In this document: one piece after another, positions 42,398 to 54,310 of the stretch | Position numbering within the stretch: position 1 is the first letter of the stretch | Layout of the letters: each line of letters starts with the position of its first letter | Assembly: GCA_905250025.1 (NCBI GenBank) | Contig: CAJNOJ010000102.1 | Location: 62,001-126,000 of the forward strand | DNA: 64,000 nucleotides | Source: Adineta ricciae | Lineage: Eukaryota > Rotifera > Eurotatoria > Adinetida > Adinetidae | Direction of reading: 5' to 3' | Notes under the pieces: model-generated | Told to the model about the DNA's origin: nothing | Databases searched by the model: none | Seen by the model: the letters and a program-made list of their open reading frames with translations, nothing else | Position numbers and translations under genes: made by a program

Positions 42398-44677
42398 ATG
42401 TCAGATCGACGACAAAAACTCGCTGCTATTCGCCATAAGTACGTGCTATCTAGAAACAGTCTGGTCAATTCTAGTTTTGTTTATTTTATTCTAGATGTGC
42501 ATCAATGCTTGGTGAAAGTTCAGATCCATTGAATTCATCAATTGAAACGAGTAATGTTGATCCGTTACTCGGCGTAACAAATCTATGTTTATCAACATTG
42601 GAAAATCCGTCAGCATCGAAAGTTCGTCTGCGTCAGTTGTTACGTCAAGTTGAAAAGGAATTCGAAGCCGTTTTATTGGAGAATGTCGCCTTACGAAAGG
42701 AATTAGAACGATATGGTGGATTAAATCATCCCAATCAACCACATGCATCAACTACGACAAGTAAACTTCGTGCAGTGAATATTTTCCCGATGATCCGAAA
42801 TCGAGTAGTACTCCGAACTGGCAATCAAACCGATGATTTGATATTTTCATCGACAGATCAACATCGAGATGTTATTTGGGATGTTCAGGTTTGCTCTTAT
42901 TTCGATAAAGCTTGTTTTTGCTCAGATCTCAACCTCGTATTTTATAAATAGATCGGCGGTACCGACGATCGTTATTTGGGTTCAGCATCTGCTGATAAGA
43001 CATCTGTTATTTGGTCGAGAAAAACAGGACGTTCTCTTCTTCAATATCAGGGTCACCGTGGAAGTGTCAATTCTTGTCGGTTCAGTTCATTCGATCATGA
43101 TTTCATTGCAACTGCCAGTGGCGATCATGAGGTACACGTATGGCGGCACTCGCTCGATGATAATAAAGATGATGAAGATGAAGACATGGAAGTGATTGCA
43201 CAAACCATTCGTAGTCCATTGTCAACGCTCCGTTGTGACGATGTTCTATCATGCGCAGATTGGCTTCAACGTGATCAAATTGTATCGGCTTCATGGGATA
43301 GAAGCGCAACATTGTGGCAGGTTTGTCATTCATCTATTGAAACCTTGCACACATTAATCTCGAGATATATAGGTAGAGACAGGTGCATCTCTTCGAACAC
43401 TCTATGGACACGATGGAGAATTAACTTATGTGTCTTGTCATCAGACCAAACCACTTGTTATTACATCTTCGCGTAAGTTCATCGAGTATTGCGAAGTAAG
43501 AAATAGAGCACGTTGTTAAAACACTCTTTTCTTTTTCCGTTATTATGGTGGGTGCTATTTTCGAAATAAGATTAACATAAGAGAAAGGAGAAGTCATTTA
43601 TTTTTGTGTTAAAAAGAAAGCTTCCGAGAAAAGATTTCTAACGAGAAACAAGTGTACGAGGCGATGCACAAAGTGCCTTTTTTTAATGGATTTCCTATGT
43701 TAAATAAAGTAAATGCCGGGAAAAAATTAGATCAAATCTCTGTTGATGTCCCGCAGATACTAATGAATATTTCCTGTTAGGAATTCATGCGCAGAAAAGC
43801 AAAGGGTAAATAGTTAACGCTCGAGCGATACAAAACATTTTGTTTACATTTGTTTGATTATATGCCATCTAATAATAGAAACAATGATGGTAGTGATAAG
43901 TAAATATTGATGATAAAACGATGTAAGACAAGGCCGTTAGATTGACAAGTTTAATCTGTTTGCCTTGTTTTCCTTTGATTAGGTGATGGAACATTTCGTC
44001 TGTGGGATTGTCGAACTTTGACTCATTCGGTTCAAATATTCAACGGACACACGAAAGCTGTTAATTCTGCTTTATTTCTCGGCAATGATCGTCTTGTTTC
44101 ATCATCCGACGATGGCTTTGTTCACATATGGGATTCACGTTCAACAACGTGCTCACCATTAATTTCACTCGAATGTGTTTCTCCATGCAATCGGATATCA
44201 TTAGCTAATGATATTCTTGCTGTTCCACTCGATAATCGTGATATTCGTCTTTATTCGGCAATTAACGGAGATAAACTTCATGTTCAACGACGTGCACACA
44301 CGCGTGCTGTCCAATGCACGGCTCTTGCTCAATGCGGAAGTTCATTAGAGTTTCTTCTTGCTAGTGGTAGTCTAGATCGACATATGCATGTTTGGCATAT
44401 CAAAAAACTAAAAGGATCCAATACGAATAAACTGATGAAATCTCTGGATGAATCACTGGGCTCACCAACTGTACTTTCATCAAACGAAAGTAACAAGAAT
44501 GGTGGTGGTAATGGAAGTGGTGTTGACGCTCAAAATCGCAAAACAACGAAACGAACACCATTAACAGAAAAAGCAAGCAATGTTGTGACTTTAAATGACA
44601 AAAAGCAAAGTGCAACTAATTCAAATTTAACATCTGATAAACCGTCGCAACGCACTGGTCCTACATTAACTAAATAA
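42398..44677 (+). CDS. WDR37: WDR37-like WD40-repeat protein
   Basis: Five exons, 42398-42438, 42495-42888, 42952-43320, 43379-43472 and 43983-44677 (introns 56, 63, 58 and 510 bp), join to 530 aa. The N-terminal part has a helix of the WDR37 type (LRQLLRQVEKEFEAVLLENVALRKELE). WD repeats follow: HRDVIWDVQ, GSASADKTSVIWS, ATASGDHEVHVWRH, an acidic insert, VSASWDRSATLWQ, a GHDGELTYVSCH-TSSRDGTFRLWD pair, SSSDDGFVHIWDS, and LAVPLDNRDIRLY, ending with SGSLDRHMHVWHI. The insert position and the NRISL-N-IL-VPLDNR segment are typical of WDR37, which in vertebrates partners with PACS proteins. A C-terminal tail of about 85 residues rich in Ser, Asn, Lys and Thr is extra. It is divergent from Shank. 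Confidence 0.9.
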
Positions 44678-45440
44678 GCAACTCAATGTGCCTTTCTTCT
44701 ATTTCTGTAGATTAAGTACTTAAATGATAGTCGTGTGCAATGCTTTCTTAATCGCATGTAACCTATCCTCTCGAGAATGTTCTCTTGTCTCTTTCTTTTT
44801 TTTTGTCAAGTTACCACTTTTTGGTTGTTGTTCTTTTCCGTCATTATCAACTTTGCGTCTGTGACAGTTTTGTTTCCTGTTGATAATGATTAATTGTACT
44901 ATATATATATAATTCGTCAAGAATAAATTCTTATCATCAAAGTCTATTTTTCTCAATTAACCAACATTAGGTTTCCCGATGATATCGACTGCATTAAATG
45001 TCAATGATGTTACTGAGACACATAACCGATTAGGTTTTGTAGCATATGAAACTGATGTTTGTCTCAATTGTTTTTACCTCGTCGTCGAATAAGGTCAAAG
45101 TAGTAGTTGTATAGAGTATAGAATTTTTCGTTTCGAATAAAAATGTATTGAGAGTTTCTTGGTAATGTCGTTTTGTTCTCTTTTGAGAACAGCAGCCTAT
45201 AGGTATGGCGCAAAAAAAACAAATCAATTGAGGTCTTCAAATGATTTGCATGTATAGATATTCGACTGAAAATATCTGTACCGACATACACGAAACACAT
45301 AATGACACTTCGAAAGTGATCCGTTTTTATGTAAAAATGTATAGGGTTCTTTCACTTTCTCGAAAGAAATGTAAATGAGCTCATTGTCTGCTGAAATCAT
45401 AGAAATCGGTGGACTATAAAGATTGTTGGCAATATTTTGT
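44678..45440. other. intergenic, no gene recognised
   Basis: 3' flank of WDR37 and upstream region of the surface protein at 45441. Only short minus-strand frames are present. Confidence 0.4.
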
Positions 45441-47393
45441 ATGCATCGAACGACTGAATTATTGGTAATGGTCGTTGTCTCTCTATTTATTTTGTACTCT
45501 GCTCTAATTAGTGTTGGTGACGGAAATCATTTCCTTGGAGGTACAATCTCGTGGCGTCCCTCGAATACATCAGCAACTGGTTCACCTGTTGCTATTGTTA
45601 TTACTCAAACTTATTCATGGACCTATTCATACATTCCATGCACTCAAGTCACAATTGCAAGTAATGCATATGTTCCCTCATATGGGGGACTCGCAGCTGA
45701 AGTACTCGAATGTATATACAACTGCGCTACCGGAGCAATTGGCTATCCGAACATTAGTGTGATTCCTCGTTGTACAGACTTCTCTGTAGCAGCTGGAATT
45801 ACAACTGGACAACGTTCGGATACAGTATATCTAGACATTAATGACGATTTTGCAGCAGCATTTCGAGATTCCTCGTGGCGTCCATTAGCAACAAGTGCTA
45901 ATGCTAGTTGGGCAATATCTACACGTATTATTGTGAAACCACGAACTGATACGGGATATTTCAATAGTGCTCCTGTTGCTACAGTTATGTCACCAATCAA
46001 TATTCCTTATAATAAATCTATTAGTATCACTATTCCTGTTGCTGATGCTGATGGAGATACTCTTCGTTGTCGATGGGCTAATAAATCGAATGGAATCAAT
46101 GAATGTCGAGGTGTATGTCCACCTGATTCCTTACCACCCGATACGATCATCTATCCTAACTGTACAATCATTATCAATGGAAAAAATCTTAGTGATTGGT
46201 ATGCGGTTGCAGTCACGGTTCGTTGGCTGGGTTCTCTCTATTCAGTCTTAACCTAGAAGCTTTCTTTCTTATTAGGTTGAAGATTTCATCAATTCCTCGA
46301 GTACAATTCCACTTAGTTCTGTACCTGTTCAATTTCTTGTTCATGTAATTAGTGCATCATCGTGTCCTACTTTACCTGAGATTATTGGCATACCTCTTGA
46401 ATATTCATGTATGACTCTGCGTGTAGGACAAACGTTTACATCACAGCTGAAAGCTCGAAATAATTGTGGTCCAAATGTGACCATTGTAGACATTTCAACT
46501 TTGTCTTTCTCTGGTATGGTGACCAGTAATATTACTAAGGTCGATGCAACAATTTATTACAAAAGTTTGTCGTGGACACCAACACTGGCACAAGTTGGCT
46601 ATCAGGTCATGTGTGCGATGGCTTTCGATAGGTATATAAGATGCAATCTCTCATAGGAATTAAACTATCTGATATTTAGTGAAAATACTCAATCGGCACA
46701 ATATTGCTTCAAATTTTATGTATCACAGAATGATATTTGTTCGTGCCCTGGAGAAAATTGTACTAAGACTGAATCCAACATAACACAACACGGTTTGCTA
46801 TCGTTTTCCTTAACTTCTCATTTCAATTTCGATTTTAGATCTAATAGGAAATTGGATATTAATCGGAATCATTGGTGGTCTATGTCTTCTGACGTTGACG
46901 ACGCTGTGCTGTTGTTTTTATCATTACAAGCTGTGGTTTGTTTTGAAATATTCTGTTCGCTCTTTTAGCTCAAATCTTTAGTTTATTTGCAGACCGTGAC
47001 TTTGTGCCTAATCGAGAAGGATTCGTTATTGAATTATATCACATTGAACGATGCATTGATTTCAACTGTGCTTTCAACAAATCACCTGAAAAGGCCAGCT
47101 CTGTCTGGGTACGTCATAGAAACCGCTCTGAATGCAAATTTATACATCAGAACATTAAAAAACATCCCAAACTATCAAAGACAATGTCTCAAGTTATTCC
47201 AAATAATGCAGTTGAGAGTGTTGATCTTAGACTTAATTCTGACCCAGTGATCTCTCCAAAGAACAACTTTGTATACATGTCATACACATCCAGTACATGT
47301 CCATCAATGAAGAGAGCACCTTTTTCAAACGTTGAAGTACACAGAATGAAATTTCTACAAGGAAATAGGACCATTAAACTATATACTCGCTAA
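45441..47393 (+). CDS. single-pass surface glycoprotein, unrecognised; last junction unresolved
   Basis: Start at the ATG at 45441, which opens a signal peptide (ELLVMVVVSLFILYSAL). Exons 45441-46217, 46276-46631, 46680-46792 and one from 46839 join in frame through introns of 58, 48 and 46 bp. The ectodomain of about 415 residues is Cys- and N-glycosylation-rich, with a GGTISWRPSN...TQTYSWTY opening, a cadherin-like VADADGDTLRCRW segment and a second similar module. A membrane helix follows (WILIGIIGGLCLLTLTTLCC), then a basic cytosolic start. The final 130-codon frame to 47393 (DRDFVPNREGF...) looks coding, but no good GT donor near 46934-46940 joins it in phase. Either a weak upstream donor is used, a frameshift is present, or the tail reads in another frame. 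Family and ligand are unknown. Confidence 0.65.
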
Positions 47394-48087
47394 TTTGAGC
47401 GAAATTTGATTTGACAATAAGAAGATATACTATAAAAATTTTCTTGAATACAGTGTAACTTGATAGATCATCTTTTACGCTTTTCAAGTACATCAGCAAA
47501 AGAAATGAGTTTCTCAATTTGACTTGTAATCAACCTACTTTTATTATATTCGTCACGATAATCAAATGTTATCGAAAATATTGTTTTTATCAAGCAAAAA
47601 TCAGCAACATCGAAAACTAAACTCTTGTCGATGTCTCGTGTCTGAAGATGAGAAATGAGTTTCCGCCGGATTAACTAATGGTTAGCACCAAAAAAGAATC
47701 TAGACTCAAATTCATAAATGATAGCCTAAAATTCGATTATAATGACGAAAATTTATTTTCCTTGATGTTGTCAAATGTCATAAGATTGGTAGAAAGTTCA
47801 GATGAATTTTTGCGTTTTCAAGCGGTGTGTACAAGATGAACCACTGTATATCGCTTCTGGAACACATAACACCATCTATATGTCTATTTTGTCAGCCTGA
47901 CGTTCACTGGGTAAATATCACTAGCAAATAACATTGTTCGAACCGGTAACGGCGATGAAAATCATTGGTAAGAAAAAGAGTTGATCTAATTGTAATATTG
48001 TTCTTCAAGTACAATTTATGAATCCAAATGCATACGGCTGAATCGTCAAAACAGAGTATGTCAGCATGAAACGAGACATTTGCATAG
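47394..48087. other. intergenic, no gene recognised
   Basis: Could contain upstream exons of the pseudogene that follows; none could be tied to it in frame. Confidence 0.35.
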
Positions 48088-49386
48088 TGTACAGACGCTT
48101 TAGGCACGTTCACCAACAATCATGACTTCGGTTTCTTCGATAAAACACGCATTGACAAAAATTTATTACTTAATCAACCATTCGTCGATGCCTTATCTTT
48201 AGTGGAATCGACGATAGGAAATCCAAATTTACCAGTGAAGCTTGGCCAAACATGCGTGACAGTATTAAGGAATGATCCATTATTCGACTTACGAAAATGT
48301 CGTCGACATATCACTGAAATATATATGCATTTGATTAAAGTTTGCCAGAATATTAATTTTGAGTTGGGCAAATTTACCGATGCATGGTCAACTTTTGATA
48401 TAATTACCATCGATAAAGCTACAGTAATTGACGCAAGTACAATTTCTTCAAAGGATGACGATGCATATGCTCGAATCACATACTTTTTCTACACCAAAAT
48501 ATTACACGAGCTTGTTCATGCATGTTTAGCCGAACTTGGATGATCACTACCGGTTGAAGATGAACAATTCTCATCTCCAGCCATGCATGGTCTTACTGGC
48601 GAAGCCGGTAACTCGATCGAACGTCACTTCTTCGGGTCTGTTGCTGATGCAATTGGTCATTTTACGGATAATACTCAGTCAATTTATCTAATCGATCACA
48701 TCATACTACGAGAACGACAAAAAAAAGACATTCACCCAAGTTATTACGGCACGGTCGGTTCCGATCGGTTAGGTTCGTTTTCCGACCATTTTCTTGCCGC
48801 TGGATTCCGGCCGGAAGTTCAAGCGTAGATTCCAGTCATTTCCCGACCGTTTCCTGCAAACTTCGAGCTGGAAACGGTCAGGAACTGATCGGATATTTCC
48901 TGTGCAATTCCGGCCGGAATCCGGCGGCAAGGAACCTGTTGAAACTTGCTGGAATCGGCGAAAATTGTGCCGGAACCGACTCAGATTTCAACGGATCTAG
49001 TCGCCGGAATGATCGACCTGGGCATCAAAGAAAATTATTTCCGAATGTTCTACGCACTGGACTTCCGCATTATCACATGCATACCCATTCCAGATACAGA
49101 AACACGTACAGTCACATCACCATTGAAGAATCCGACATCTGATAACAAAACATTTACGAAGAAAAGGCCGTATGCAAGGTAACCATCAAAATTTTATCTT
49201 CTAAATCTATATCTTCTTTCTAGTGTTACCGATCTTTCACCGGAAGCAGCAAGAATTTGTACTTTTCTGCGACTCGATTCAGTGGATTTAGTGAAAGCAC
49301 TCGTCACGTCGGATGATGAAGAAGATCAACCAATACTAAGTGCAGCTGGAAAACTTCGTTATCCGGCAATTTTACACAAAACATAG
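48088..49386 (+). pseudogene. broken HELVH-motif protein gene
   Basis: Three coding parts of one former gene. Part 1, 48088-48540, ends in TKILHELVHACLAELG, with a zinc-peptidase-like HExxH motif, and meets an in-frame TGA at 48541-48543. Part 2 continues in the same frame from 48544 to about 48745 (HGLTGEAGNSIERHFFG). A G+C-rich inverted-repeat segment then interrupts the gene. Part 3 resumes near 48995 (IDLGIKENYFRMFYALDF), passes a 45 bp intron (49179-49223) and stops at TAG 49384-49386. The 5' end is uncertain. The HELVH helix followed by an acidic GEAGN..E segment suggests a former metallopeptidase-like fold, but this is inference. The stop and the insertion together argue that the locus is dead, unless the insertion is spliced out. 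Confidence 0.6.
48745..48995. mobile_element. G+C-rich nested inverted-repeat insertion
   Basis: Much richer in G+C than its surroundings. Outer arms of 25 nt at 48793-48817 and 48907-48931 (CTTGCCGC-GGATTCCGG and its complement) match at nearly every position. Inner arms CCGACCGTTTCC (48843-48854) and GGAAACGGTC (48870-48879) form a second hairpin. The palindrome TTCCGGCCGGAA occurs twice, once in each outer arm. It has no coding frame of note. It sits inside the HELVH pseudogene. A target-site duplication could not be defined, so a local expansion of short palindromes is an alternative to transposition. Confidence 0.5.
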
Positions 49387-50549
49387 TAATCATAATGATT
49401 TTCTATGTGCATTGTCTCACATTACTCATGTTATGTTATATTATCTGATCTGCGAATATGTTTGCTATTCAATAAAAAAGACGCTCTTATATCATTTGGA
49501 TGGGTTTATTTTTCAAATTAAATATACTGGTACTATGATCGAGAGGTCATAATATATTTCTCTTTGCGTCAGTATTCTCACCGAAAAAGTTTCACATTCG
49601 AGCAGAAACTAAAAATACTCGTCAGCACCACCGTCGTAACTATAATGATTGCCATTTTGAAAATGAAGCTATGGCAAATAAGCTGACTATGACTATGATC
49701 TAACCCATCCAATGAACATAAATAATAATTGATATTTTCTCGATCGATCTATGATCATTATTATCGACAGATGGAAGTTTTATAACTAATTGATTTGTTT
49801 CGTACTAACGTTTGAAAATTTGTTATCATTGACTTTTTTCAACACTAAAACGTTTTTTTTTATCTGTCTGTATGATTATTGAGACCCATCTGGAATGAAT
49901 AATATTAAGTGATATACGAGAACTATATTCTGAAAGAACTGTATCAGTTTGATAGCTGTCACGCCAGAATCTATATATGTCATCTACATCTGCTTGATAC
50001 TGTTAATCAGAAGGATTTCTAGTGAATTTCTAAAAGTGTGGGTGTGGGTGAGGAACAATTGAAATGTTGACTTCTTCAATATTTGATTTCAAGTTTCAAG
50101 TATTACATATATGTTATCCGGTGCGCATTTGATTGAGGCAATCTCACTGTGATTGAAAGGTCCATGTTCCAATCGTATGTTCGTACAAAGATTGTATCTG
50201 TTCAATAGATTTCAGTCAATGAAAATGTCTCATCTGAGTGACTGAATATATCTTTAGTTAGGTCACGAATAACGATTACGTAAACAAATTAAGCGTGTTC
50301 GACTGTATGAAAATCATTTGTGAATGCACAAATATATTTCATTTCACAGGAGAACAGGCGCATGCCATATGTGTAGCTTCAATTTTCATCGTTAAATAAA
50401 CTGTTTTCAACATGGATAAATCATCGTTTTATGTATTGATCAAAACATAATTAGAGGAAAATCATAGCATGTGTCGATTATTAGCAGTGAAAGTATTAAT
50501 TTTCTATAACTCTTGCAGTTGAAGAAAATAAAGACATCTTGAAATTGAC
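49387..50549. other. convergent intergenic region, no gene recognised
   Basis: AT-rich, no long frame and no repeat match within the window. Confidence 0.45.
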
Positions 50550-51203
50550 TTAAAGCTTTCGAAAATAATGTTGAACATACAAAAATGCCGCTTTGTCCAA
50601 TTGCATTTTCATCTGTCGCTGGTCTTCTTCCGGTATTGTAGCATTCGGGTCAAGAATCACGCATTCTGATGAATCAACTTTAACATCATTCCGTGAATAT
50701 TTCTCAATATGGCCTTTGACAAAGCCGTTCCTCTCATAGAACGCGCAGGCTTTATCCATACTTGTTAATGTAGTCAGATGTACTTGATTGAATCCTCTTT
50801 CACGCGCGAACTCGAACAATGTTGAAATTAACTTCTTGCCTATTCCTAATCTTTGAGCATCAGGCGCAACAACCAATCGAATTAACTCACAAGTTTGATC
50901 GCATTCATCATCAGACATGGTTTTATAGAACGATGGATCACCTATTTTCAATGGTAGTATAGCTATTTGACCGATAATCCGATTATCCTCCGTGGATACA
51001 GCCACCCACCAGTGTCCATTCGTAACTTGCATATAATTCTTGTCTATATCAGATATATCTTTCCGCATAGCGTGGTCGATATATATCTTGGCGTTTCCAT
51101 AAGACATATGTCCTGCTGAAAATAGAGCTTGACATTGAGCTAGATCAGATGCTTGGAATGACCGAATTATTATAGATGGAGACGGATTAGCTTCACTTGC
51201 CAT
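50550..51203 (-). CDS. GNAT-family N-acetyltransferase
   Basis: A single exon, 217 aa. It starts with a short polar leader and then IIIRSFQASDLAQCQALF, the typical first strand and helix of a GNAT fold. The central VAVSTEDNRIIGQIAILPL strands lead to the acetyl-CoA pyrophosphate loop CELIRLVVAPDAQRLGIGKKL (Q-R-x-G-I-G), then YERNGFVKG, the usual motif B. This is a complete single-domain enzyme that transfers acetyl from acetyl-CoA to an amine. It resembles the NAT8-like or general GNAT group, but no membrane helix is evident and the substrate is unknown. It stands alone with repeat sequence upstream. Confidence 0.9.
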   Translation of the reverse strand: MASEANPSPSIIIRSFQASDLAQCQALFSAGHMSYGNAKIYIDHAMRKDISDIDKNYMQVTNGHWWVAVSTEDNRIIGQIAILPLKIGDPSFYKTMSDDECDQTCELIRLVVAPDAQRLGIGKKLISTLFEFARERGFNQVHLTTLTSMDKACAFYERNGFVKGHIEKYSRNDVKVDSSECVILDPNATIPEEDQRQMKMQLDKAAFLYVQHYFRKL

Positions 51204-52164
51204 TGTACTATATCTGAAGAAAAACGAAAATCCTTCTTTAGTAATTAGAAAATGGGTGAGGGTGTTAGTGTGTAGTATAGGAATCGTTAGCTCGATTCGA
51301 GTATTACAACTTTCCTTCCCATGTTTTCACGTGCGGCCAGATTGCGACGCAGTTGCACCGCAATAATTGCATTACCTCCTGTTTCTATTTCAGCTCTTTT
51401 GGACCTATTATTACAATGACAATTGGTGATGAAACTGCCTAAGTTTTCGTGCTTTATCATTCATCTACTCTTAATTATTAAATCATCTAAAAAACACAAT
51501 TTTTACAACGAAAACGTCTATACTAAACGAAATAATATCACCCAAAGTGGCTGGAGATATCCTGCTTTTACCGACAGTCGTACCCATCCACCATCATTCT
51601 TCGCTTTTCTCGTCAATAATGGTCCACTTTTCACTTGCTCATGACTCATTCGCGGCATCCACCAACCTATCAATGACTCAAAATACATGAAAAGCACTCA
51701 CCTATGCATCATCGATGATACCCAGGCATCTATAATTTATTCCTAACAGTCATTCATCGCCCATCACCTGAAAATATAGTATGTCGAATCATATTGACGA
51801 TGATAACTGTGACCTCGAACCTCATTGGTTGAAAACTGAACAAATGCGGTAACTGGGTCGCAAATACGCGCAACTGCGACGTAGTCCTAAAAAAGAGGCG
51901 ACATGGGTTCGAATTCTGAATCTTTCAGTTTAGAATTCGAGCTCTAACCTGCTAAGTTTTTCAAGGTGCCAATTGAAAGTTCGAAAACCAAAGGTTTTGG
52001 AATTATGGGAGGTCTACCCAGCCGTACGATATTTCGTCTAGTCGCCGCGCTCTGTACCTCGGCAACACGTTCACTCCCGTTCACTTTTACTATGCTTCGT
52101 GGACTACAACACTCACGCCCTCAAAAGTTTAATACTCGAGTTGAGTTTTCGACTTATACATGTA
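51204..52164. other. intergenic, no gene recognised
   Basis: Contains an isolated tRNA B-box-like sequence (GGGTTCGAATTC near 51906-51917) without a foldable tRNA around it. It may be a decayed tRNA-derived sequence. Otherwise nothing is recognised. Confidence 0.35.
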
Positions 52165-52445
52165 TGGCAGACTGAAAATATGAGCGCACTACTAGTATTG
52201 CTCAGGGCTCTTCGTCCGTTTATACGATAACTCCACAAAAGCGAATGCGAATAAGGTGGGATTTTGAATGATGTATGGCAATAGTAAAATCTTGTTAGAG
52301 TTCGAATATGAGACTGATCGGACGACCGACTCATGAATCACTAAAGAAGGAGCTGATGTTTCTCTATGACTCGTTATGTCTTCTATCTGATTCACTTTTT
52401 GCAGTATACATAACGTCCGGACAAAGGCCGAAGTTTTCGCATCTA
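52165..52445 (+). repeat. dispersed repeat B, copy 3
   Basis: The best match to 4351-4630 (GAGTTCGAATATGAGACTGAT and TATGACTCGTTATGT are conserved). It lies in the same orientation, just downstream of the 3' end of the methyltransferase gene. Confidence 0.6.
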
Positions 52446-52518
52446 TTTAGAGTGCAGCGTGAAGAACTTTATTTAAGCTTTTCTCTGATATAGTGCTGAA
52501 AAGGATGACAAGATGTTC

Positions 52519-53607
52519 TCAGAGTTTTTTCAATATTAAATGTGTGTGGTATTCAATTGAGTTAAACCGATCAGGTTCTCGTTTGATTTGGTCATTAAAA
52601 ATCTTCCAAAATCTAGTTACTAATTGATCAATCTCTTCTTTAGAACGCCGTTCATTCCTTTTCAATGCTTCAACTAAAGCAGATTCAGTAACACAACGAA
52701 TAAAACCAGTTTCGTTCGCTGCAAATTCTTCGAGAGTAATCTCATCTTTTTTCCATTGTTCATAACACGTTGAGTTAAGAAAAACCATTTTAGATTCGAT
52801 TAATTTCAATGAATATTTATCGAACAAATCTCTGTCAAGACATTCTTCATATGATCGACGGTACAAAGGTATTGTATAATCGAGTAATTCTTCGTCTGTT
52901 AAGGGAAGCAGTTTCGCACATTCATATAGAAAACCTAATCCATCTGAAATATCAATCGCAATTCCGTCAAAAATATAATTTAATATTCTTCGTTACGTAC
53001 GCTGCATCAGTTGTGTCCCTTGAAAGCCATAAGAGAGGATTGTTAGAAGTAATATTCCACCGGAAATCAATTCGCGAGAACGATTCGCCAAAAAGTCATC
53101 ATAATCACGTCGAGCTTGACGTTTGAATAGTTCAAATTCTTCTCCTTCTCGAGATATCTGAAAACATTGGTTTCTAATGTTGCATGGTTTTTGTGAGAGC
53201 CAATGGATTGAAGTCGATGAAGAAGCAACTGTAATCGAATTTGATGGAAGACATTGTGAATAAAACGATCGACCATTAGCCAAGCCAAAGTACATCGTGT
53301 CTTGGTTTACGATCTTGAATAAAGAACTCCAGTCATTCGTTGGTAAATCATTATGAACCACTAAAAATGATCCTTCGAAATTTTTCGTTTCTTTGATATA
53401 ATCAGCAATAAATTTCATGTTATAAAACGAGTTTAAACCGTGTGCAGAACCAAAATCTGCAATGATAATTGGTTGAGACGAAGAAGTAAGATCTAAGACA
53501 TCAATTGCTTGCCGAATAAATGGAATTGCAGATTCGATTGCGCGCAGCTGTGTAGTTGAATTGGAATTATACGATCCCGACATCCCTACTAGGTGATGTT
53601 CATCCAT
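52519..53607 (-). CDS. SABATH-type carboxyl methyltransferase
   Basis: Two exons, 53607-53001 and 52943-52519 (intron 57 bp), join to 343 aa, close to the usual 350-380 aa. The start is the Met of MDEHHLVGM; the frame extends 13 codons upstream without an ATG. Family features: an N-terminal MSGSYNSNS segment, SAM-binding IADFGSAHGLNSF, the NDLPTNDWSSLF motif, SSTSIHWLSQKPCNI, FLANRSRELISGGILLLTI, then the C-terminal cap. These enzymes methylate small carboxylic acids or N-heterocycles with S-adenosylmethionine. They are best known from plants (salicylate, benzoate and jasmonate methyltransferases), with relatives in fungi, bacteria and some animals. Plant-like or microbial transfer is plausible. 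The acceptor substrate cannot be predicted. Repeats flank it on both sides. Confidence 0.88.
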
Positions 53608-53867
53608 ATTCTTTTTATTGTAGCCGAATATCAAAAATGACAACAAAGACTAATTACTTATTGGTTTTTCGTACAAATACTTTCTTCATTTTAGATGCAC
53701 AGAAGTAATTATAAATGCATAAGAAGTTCATGTATTTCAATGCACGTTATGCATTACATGAATTACTGAAAAATTATAGTTCGTCGATTCATAGAGTCTG
53801 AACTATTTTCTTAAAGAACTGTTTTCGATTTTTTCACTTCAAAAATCTAGTATGCTGTAACAAACAA

Positions 53868-54180
53868 GTAACGCTCATTCTATGGATTCGCCCACCCTTT
53901 TCTGAAAGAATTTTTCAACAGCTGAACATACTCAGACACATTGAAAAACAAATACGGCACTATGGTTATTACTAGATCTCCGCTAGACCATGGCATTGTG
54001 TCTCACAGGAGAATCAATACAAGACAAAGATTCTTTTTTTTTCATGAACTGAATTAATTACCCATTTGGCAGTGAATAGTGTTTTCAAGTACTAGCTATA
54101 TTTACTAAAAATCGCACCGCCTAATGGTTAGTCATTCGTTGGCCTCCGTCCGGCCACTCACTCAAAGCTACACATTGATC
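53868..54180. repeat. dispersed repeat A, copy 2
   Basis: Partner of 3020-3300: CTTTTCTGAAAGAATT, CAGAC, CAAAGATTCTTTTTT, CCTAATGGTTAGTC and CCACTCACTC in the same order. Confidence 0.55.
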
Positions 54181-54194
54181 TTTATACTCTGTTT

Positions 54195-54310
54195 TTCTAA
54201 TTTCACATTATACACATGAAGGTTTTTCGGGATACTTTACTTAGTTACCGACAAAAGTACGATGTATAATCGTCGACTTACTAAGCTCGCATATTAGCCT
54301 GTGCGTTTTA
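54195..54310 (+). repeat. dispersed repeat C, copy 2
   Basis: Partner of 4635-4725. It follows repeat A directly, where copy 1 follows repeat B. A shorter echo of the TAGTC...GGTCACTGACGGCTAGC type appears again near 54450-54520. Confidence 0.5.

Noticed and set aside
51840-51960. Possible tRNA or tRNA-derived SINE around a GGTTCGAATTC B-box
   Set aside because: No acceptor stem or anticodon arm folds, and no matching A box at the right distance.
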